Shown here piece after piece: positions 59,878 through 64,000 of a stretch of DNA of 64,000 nucleotides. A model generated the notes under the pieces. The model saw nothing but the letters and a program-made list of their open reading frames with translations, was not told the DNA's origin and ran no database searches. The DNA comes from Poritiphilus flavus (GTDB taxonomy: Bacteria; Bacteroidota; Bacteroidia; Flavobacteriales; Flavobacteriaceae), in NCBI RefSeq assembly GCF_009901585.1, contig NZ_WXYO01000005.1, positions 434,001-498,000 of the forward strand. Reading direction: 5' to 3'. A program made the translations under genes and the position numbers. Numbering within the stretch: the first letter of the stretch is position 1; every line of letters starts with the position of its first letter.

Positions 59878-60006
59878 AAGCTTGTTTTTATTAGAGTTAA
59901 AATACAAAAGTAATCTGAGATCTTTGCTCCCCTTTTAGTCGGATTTAAAGTGTTTTTCTTACTTCTTTTCGAAGCGGATTTCAGGGATTTCAAGTACTTT
60001 TGGCGG

Positions 60007-60819
60007 ATGAGAAAAAGTCGCAGGAACCAACTGATCTATACCCTTTTACTAGTACTCTGTATCGTTGGTTTTTGGATCTTTGAAAACTTCTATACACCGG
60101 CTACCTACTCTAAACCGGAAGATATCTCCGGAAATACCGTTGTTCCGGAATTCTTCAGACCTGCCACTACCACAGGGGTATTGGTCAGGCACCAACACTA
60201 TGCGCTTTCGTACCGGGAAGCGGACGAACAGTCAGAATGGGTGGCTTACACCCTAAAGAGGTCCCACCTGACCCAGGACGATCGTGAGCGGCCTTACTTT
60301 ATTGAAGATCCGAAGATAGCTTCTCACTCGGCTGATTGGCGTAATTACCGGGGCTCAGGATATGACAGGGGCCACTTGTGTCCGGCCGGAGATCGCAGGT
60401 TTTCCGAGCAGGCGTACAACGAGACGTTTTATACCAGTAATATCAGTCCGCAGGACCGGGATTTTAACGCTGGGATCTGGAACAGGCTGGAGATGCAGGT
60501 ACGTAATTGGTGTAGAAGATACGGGGAGCTCTATGTGGTAACCGGAGGCGTATTGAGTCGGCCAATGGACGCCATCGGAGAGGAAGAAGTCACCGTACCG
60601 GGTAGCTACTATAAAATTATTGCCAGGGGCAATCCTGGAAATCTTAAGGTAATCGCTTTTGTGATCCCGAACAAAGAAACTTCAGCCCCTCTGAAATCCT
60701 TTTGTGTTGCTGTGGACCGCATTGAAGAATTGACCGGGATAGACTTTTTTGAAAACTTGCCGGAAGCGGAGGAAAAAACTCTGGAAGGAAGCCTTATGTC
60801 CGAAGACTGGGAGATCTAG
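60007..60819 (+). CDS. membrane-anchored DNA/RNA non-specific endonuclease
   Basis: About 270 residues from ATG at 60007: basic N-terminus, one membrane segment (LIYTLLLVLCIVGFWIF) and a NUC-family domain with the DRGHLCPAGDRR motif (catalytic His, about residue 122) and NISPQDRDFNAGIWNRLE (metal Asn). It would cut DNA and RNA outside the cytoplasm, perhaps feeding on or defending against free DNA. The last three bases overlap the convergent rodA stop. Confidence 0.88.
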   Translation: MRKSRRNQLIYTLLLVLCIVGFWIFENFYTPATYSKPEDISGNTVVPEFFRPATTTGVLVRHQHYALSYREADEQSEWVAYTLKRSHLTQDDRERPYFIEDPKIASHSADWRNYRGSGYDRGHLCPAGDRRFSEQAYNETFYTSNISPQDRDFNAGIWNRLEMQVRNWCRRYGELYVVTGGVLSRPMDAIGEEEVTVPGSYYKIIARGNPGNLKVIAFVIPNKETSAPLKSFCVAVDRIEELTGIDFFENLPEAEEKTLEGSLMSEDWEI

Positions 60820-62105
60820 AGCCACTCGTTGAGTCTGTTGGCATCCAGCTTCAGAAAAATGAACAATAGGGCTGTAAATCCTAAAAGACCGGAACCACCA
60901 TAACTAAAAAATGGCAGCGGGATACCAACGGTAGGCAGTACGCCAATAACCATTCCCACATTGATAAAATAGTGGATCAGAAGAATGGAAATGACCCCGT
61001 ATCCATACATTCGGCTAAAAGCATTCCTTTGCCTTTCGGCCAGATATACCAGTCTTAGCAAAAGCAAGGTAAACAGTATCACTACGGTGGCTGTGCCCAG
61101 GAATCCCCACTCTTCGCCCACCGTACTAAAAATATAATCCGTGTGCTGCTCAGGTACAAAATCCCCTTTGGTACGCGTTCCTTCCAAAAAGCCTTTGCCT
61201 GAAAATCCTCCGGATTCAATAGCCTTTTCAGATTGGTACGTATTGTACCCGATGGTCTTCCGGATCTCTTCCAGTTTGGCCGGGTCCTTTTCCAGACGTA
61301 GCCAAAGACTGAACCTGTCACGGTGCCTTTGTTCAAAAACATTGTTGTAGACGAAATTTACGGAGAGGGAAAAGGCGATCGCAACCGTAAAAAAGATCAC
61401 CATCGGAATGGCCGGAACCTTAAAGGAGGATTTCTTTACCAAAAGGAAAATGGCTATCAGCAAGGCCAGTCCAATCCCTACCCAGGTCGTGCCGAACATC
61501 AGGGTTGTAATAAAAACCAGTATGGCCAGTAGCGCGATCCCCAGGTAATAGAGTGGCAGGCCTTCCCGGAACAGCACAAAGACCAACGCAAAGAACACCA
61601 TGGCACTACCCGGATCCGGTTGGGGCACAATAAGCAAGGCAGGGACCAGGATGATCAGGAAGGCATAGAGCTGGTCTTTTCTTCGCTTGATGTCCGTCTG
61701 GATATCACTGAGATACTTTGCCAGCGCCAGGGCGGTGGCCACCTTTGCAAATTCTGAGGGCTGTAAGTTAAAGAAACCGAGATCGTACCAGGAGGTGGCC
61801 CCGGCAATGGTCTTACCAAAAAGGAATAGCCCCAGGAGCAACACCAGCGAAATAATATACAGCACACTTGAAAACCGTTCGTAAAAACTAGCTTCCAGGG
61901 CGAGTATCACCAGAACGCCTACCAGACTTACTCCAATAAAGAAAAGTTGTTTACCGTACAGCTGTCCAAAATCAAAAATAGAAGGGCTTTCTTCGGAAAA
62001 TGTACTGGAATAAATATTGATCCATCCAATGCCTACAAGCAAAAGGAAAAAAAGAACACTAAGCCAATCGACCCGCTTAAGTACACTTCTACCAGACATA
62101 TTCAT
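60816..62105 (-). CDS. rodA: rod-shape glycosyltransferase RodA
   Basis: A 429-residue SEDS protein with about ten membrane segments. Motifs: WYDLGFFNLQPSEFAKVATA, LIVPQPDPGSAMVFFALVF and a periplasmic EEWGFLGTATVVILFTLLL, then VGIPLPFFSYGGSGLL. It polymerises glycan strands for elongation together with PBP2. Its start overlaps the mrdA end by 17 bases. ATG 62099 is an alternative start. Confidence 0.94.
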   Translation of the reverse strand: MNMSGRSVLKRVDWLSVLFFLLLVGIGWINIYSSTFSEESPSIFDFGQLYGKQLFFIGVSLVGVLVILALEASFYERFSSVLYIISLVLLLGLFLFGKTIAGATSWYDLGFFNLQPSEFAKVATALALAKYLSDIQTDIKRRKDQLYAFLIILVPALLIVPQPDPGSAMVFFALVFVLFREGLPLYYLGIALLAILVFITTLMFGTTWVGIGLALLIAIFLLVKKSSFKVPAIPMVIFFTVAIAFSLSVNFVYNNVFEQRHRDRFSLWLRLEKDPAKLEEIRKTIGYNTYQSEKAIESGGFSGKGFLEGTRTKGDFVPEQHTDYIFSTVGEEWGFLGTATVVILFTLLLLRLVYLAERQRNAFSRMYGYGVISILLIHYFINVGMVIGVLPTVGIPLPFFSYGGSGLLGFTALLFIFLKLDANRLNEWL

Positions 62106-63957
62106 TTATCTTGAATTCTTCCCCGCTATGCGGTTTTGCATACTCGTGTTCGAGGGTCTTTTCAAGCATTCGCTTCTCCAGGTCGGTCCTGGTAATTTCA
62201 CCTTTGAGGTACTTTTCTATTAACAATGAGGCGATATGTCCGGCATATCTTGCCCCGTAATAGCCATGCTCGATATAAACGGCCAGAGCAATTTTGGGAT
62301 TCTCAACCGGCGCAAATGCCACAAAAACGGAGTGGTCTGTCAACTGTGTTTTAAGCCCGTCTATCTTTGTGAAATTTTCAACAGTTCCGGTCTTACCAGC
62401 AATTTCTATGTCCGGGATCTGAAGCCATTTGGCCGTACCTTTTTTATACACATCCGCCATTCCCTGAACTACCGGCTCAAAATGCTTACGGTCTATAGTC
62501 GTGTATTTGGCCTCGGTGAATTGCGGTAGGTCTATGGGTATTCCACCAATCTTTTTAAGGATATGAGGTGTAAAGTAATGGCCTCTATTGGCTATCGCGG
62601 CGGTCATATTGGCAAGTTGAATAGGAGTAGCCGCTACTTCTCCCTGTCCTATGGAGTTGGAGATGATATAAGACGATGCCCAGCGGTTATCCCCATACCA
62701 CTTATCGTAATAGGTTTTACCAGGTATGCGCCCCGGCCTTCCGGTAGGCAGGTCGTAACCCAGGTAATTCCCAAGCCCGAAACTCTTCATATGCTTTTCC
62801 CAAACATCCATACCCTCGTCTGTCGTTGGGAATTTTTCATAAATCTTTCTAAACGTACCTGCAAAGTAAGCGTTGCAGGATTTATAGATACCGCTATTCA
62901 TGTTGCGCATGCCACCACCGCAATGACAACCCCTTTTGGTATTGCCCACATAAAAGCCGTTATAGCAGCGGAAAGTAGTCCCTGGTTGGATTACGCCTTC
63001 CTGCAGCGCTACCAGCGCATTCAATGTCTTGAATGGGGAACCGGGAGATCCTTCGGCAGATATTGCCCGGTCGAACAAGGGTTTGGCAATAGTATCGTAG
63101 TGTAATTTGCTATAATTTCTGGAACGTTCTCTCCCCACAAGTAGGGAAGGATTATATGTAGGGCCGGAGATCATAGCGAGTATCTCTCCTGACTCTGGTT
63201 CTATGGCCACAATACCACCCCGTTTCCCGTTCATCAATCGTTCTCCATATTCCTGAAGGTCCTTGTCCAGGGTTATGCTTATTTCTTTACCCTGTTCAGG
63301 TAAGGTGTCCAGAATACCATTTTTATAGGGTCCGATATCCCTGTTGAACCGGTCTTTCTGGATGTACTGTACGCCTTTTCTTCCTCTCAGTGTCTCCTCG
63401 TATTGCTTTTCTACCCCGGTTCTTCCGGTAAGTTCTCCCTGTTCGTAATATGGATTTTTTTTGAGATCCCTTTCGTTTACCTCACTGATATATCCCAGAA
63501 CATTGGCGGCACTTTCTGTGAGATAGTCCCGAAGCGATCTTTTCTGAATGTAAAAGCCTTCGTATTTACGCATCTTTTCCTGTAGGCGGGCGTAGTCTTC
63601 CTTAGAGAGTTGCGGGACCAATACCGAAGGTAGACGTGGGGAATATATCCTGGCTTTCTTTAATTTATCGATAAATTGCTCCTTGTCTATTCCCAATAGG
63701 GAACAGAATTCCAGGGTATCCAGGGGTTGTACCTCCCGGGGGATCACCATTACATCATAAGCCGGTTGATTCCCTACCAGCAACTTGCCGTTACGGTCGT
63801 AGATATAACCTCTTTCAGGATAATCGTAAATAGCTTTTATGGCGGGGTCCTCCAAGACCTGGTCTGGCGAAAAGCTGAATATCTGCAGATAGGACAGCCT
63901 CCCGATGAAGGTGATGCCGATGATCACGATTATGGATGATAACAGTACCTTTTTCAT
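62089..63957 (-). CDS. mrdA: penicillin-binding protein 2
   Basis: A 622-residue transpeptidase with one N-terminal membrane anchor, a dimerisation domain and the active site: Ser and Lys in GSPGSPFKTLNAL (about residue 307), KSCNAYFAG (SxN) and AGKTGTVENF (KTG). It is elongasome-specific and pairs with RodA. Its ATG shares bases with the mreD stop. A Cys-rich loop (RGCHCGGGM) about residue 340 is unusual but seen in Bacteroidota PBP2. Confidence 0.95.
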   Translation of the reverse strand: MKKVLLSSIIVIIGITFIGRLSYLQIFSFSPDQVLEDPAIKAIYDYPERGYIYDRNGKLLVGNQPAYDVMVIPREVQPLDTLEFCSLLGIDKEQFIDKLKKARIYSPRLPSVLVPQLSKEDYARLQEKMRKYEGFYIQKRSLRDYLTESAANVLGYISEVNERDLKKNPYYEQGELTGRTGVEKQYEETLRGRKGVQYIQKDRFNRDIGPYKNGILDTLPEQGKEISITLDKDLQEYGERLMNGKRGGIVAIEPESGEILAMISGPTYNPSLLVGRERSRNYSKLHYDTIAKPLFDRAISAEGSPGSPFKTLNALVALQEGVIQPGTTFRCYNGFYVGNTKRGCHCGGGMRNMNSGIYKSCNAYFAGTFRKIYEKFPTTDEGMDVWEKHMKSFGLGNYLGYDLPTGRPGRIPGKTYYDKWYGDNRWASSYIISNSIGQGEVAATPIQLANMTAAIANRGHYFTPHILKKIGGIPIDLPQFTEAKYTTIDRKHFEPVVQGMADVYKKGTAKWLQIPDIEIAGKTGTVENFTKIDGLKTQLTDHSVFVAFAPVENPKIALAVYIEHGYYGARYAGHIASLLIEKYLKGEITRTDLEKRMLEKTLEHEYAKPHSGEEFKINEYVW

Positions 63958-64000
63958 TACTCCCTGCTAACGCTGAAAAGCGAACCGAATAAAAGACATA
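63957..64000 (-). CDS. mreD: C-terminal end of an upstream membrane gene, probably mreD (partial)
   Basis: Fourteen codons run to TAA at 63957-63959, overlapping the mrdA ATG as TAATG. The readable tail is LLFGSLFSVSRE. Position immediately before mrdA-rodA is where mreD lies in rod-shape operons. The rest is outside the window, so the name rests mostly on position. Confidence 0.5.
   Translation of the reverse strand, partial: CLLFGSLFSVSRE

Overview
The window looks like a stretch of chromosome from a marine-type member of the Flavobacteriaceae (Bacteroidota). The evidence is: several Bacteroidota-type promoters (TTTG or TTG, about 19-21 bases, then TAnnTTTG); an arginine operon with an N-acyl-ornithine carbamoyltransferase in place of ordinary ArgF; a degradative-type HMG-CoA reductase beside a GHMP kinase; many Cys-anchored lipoproteins and small beta-barrels; DPP4 next to a POT transporter; and arsenosugar-type genes. 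No complete mobile element, integrase, CRISPR array or rRNA was seen. One tRNA gene is present (tRNA-Phe).

Layout. (1) 1-5859, minus strand: arginine biosynthesis, read as leader peptide - GNAT acyltransferase - argG - argC - proC - argD - N-acyl-ornithine carbamoyltransferase, running off the left edge. The leader is a 27-codon ORF ending in three consecutive Arg codons, a Pro codon and stop, with a hairpin behind it, so it looks like an arginine attenuator. (2) 5906-10355: a membrane mannosyltransferase-like gene, then a large and compositionally distinct lipoprotein combining cytochrome c with a beta-propeller. (3) 10371-16056, minus: FAD oxidoreductase, polyferredoxin, a MORN-repeat protein and two family-2 glycosyltransferases, facing (4) 16293-21566, plus: DUF547, two outer-membrane barrels, a GH113-like lipoprotein and a cell-wall amidase. 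(5) 21597-28825, minus: a DUF6503-like protein, a beta-hydroxyacid dehydrogenase, an AraC regulator, then an arsenosugar-type group (TIGR04283-like and TIGR04282-like glycosyltransferases, DUF547, ArsM, purine nucleoside phosphorylase, rhodanese) with no ArsS radical-SAM gene in view. (6) 28919-32768: GH32 fructan hydrolase, lipoprotein ADP-ribosylglycohydrolase and a sugar/choline-kinase-like phosphotransferase.

(7) 32933-35754 is an accessory stretch ending at tRNA-Phe. It holds a YegP protein, a small Cys/His protein, an XRE regulator, a lipocalin-like lipoprotein, decayed coding fragments, and tandem remnants of the tRNA 3' end with its terminator. (8) 35937-43667, plus: coaX, an outer-membrane protein, a TPR protein, LptC, a small membrane protein, a CBS/CorC protein and PpiD, mainly an envelope-biogenesis operon. 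(9) 43700-45948, minus: mevalonate-pathway pair. (10) 46114-49919, plus: DPP4 and a POT oligopeptide transporter. (11) 49921-54877, minus: surE, a small membrane protein, lpxB, an NlpC/P60 lipoprotein and ComEC. (12) 55073-58862, plus: tail-specific protease and an arylsulfotransferase lipoprotein. (13) 58869-64000: msrB-msrA, a secreted DRGH nuclease, and the end of the rod-shape operon (mreD-mrdA-rodA).

The strongest candidates for something undescribed are the Arg-codon leader upstream of the arg operon, the GNAT protein heading that operon (possibly the missing first-step acyltransferase), and an alanine at the carbamoyltransferase position known to set acetyl versus succinyl preference. 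All assignments come from reading the sequence; no database search was possible.
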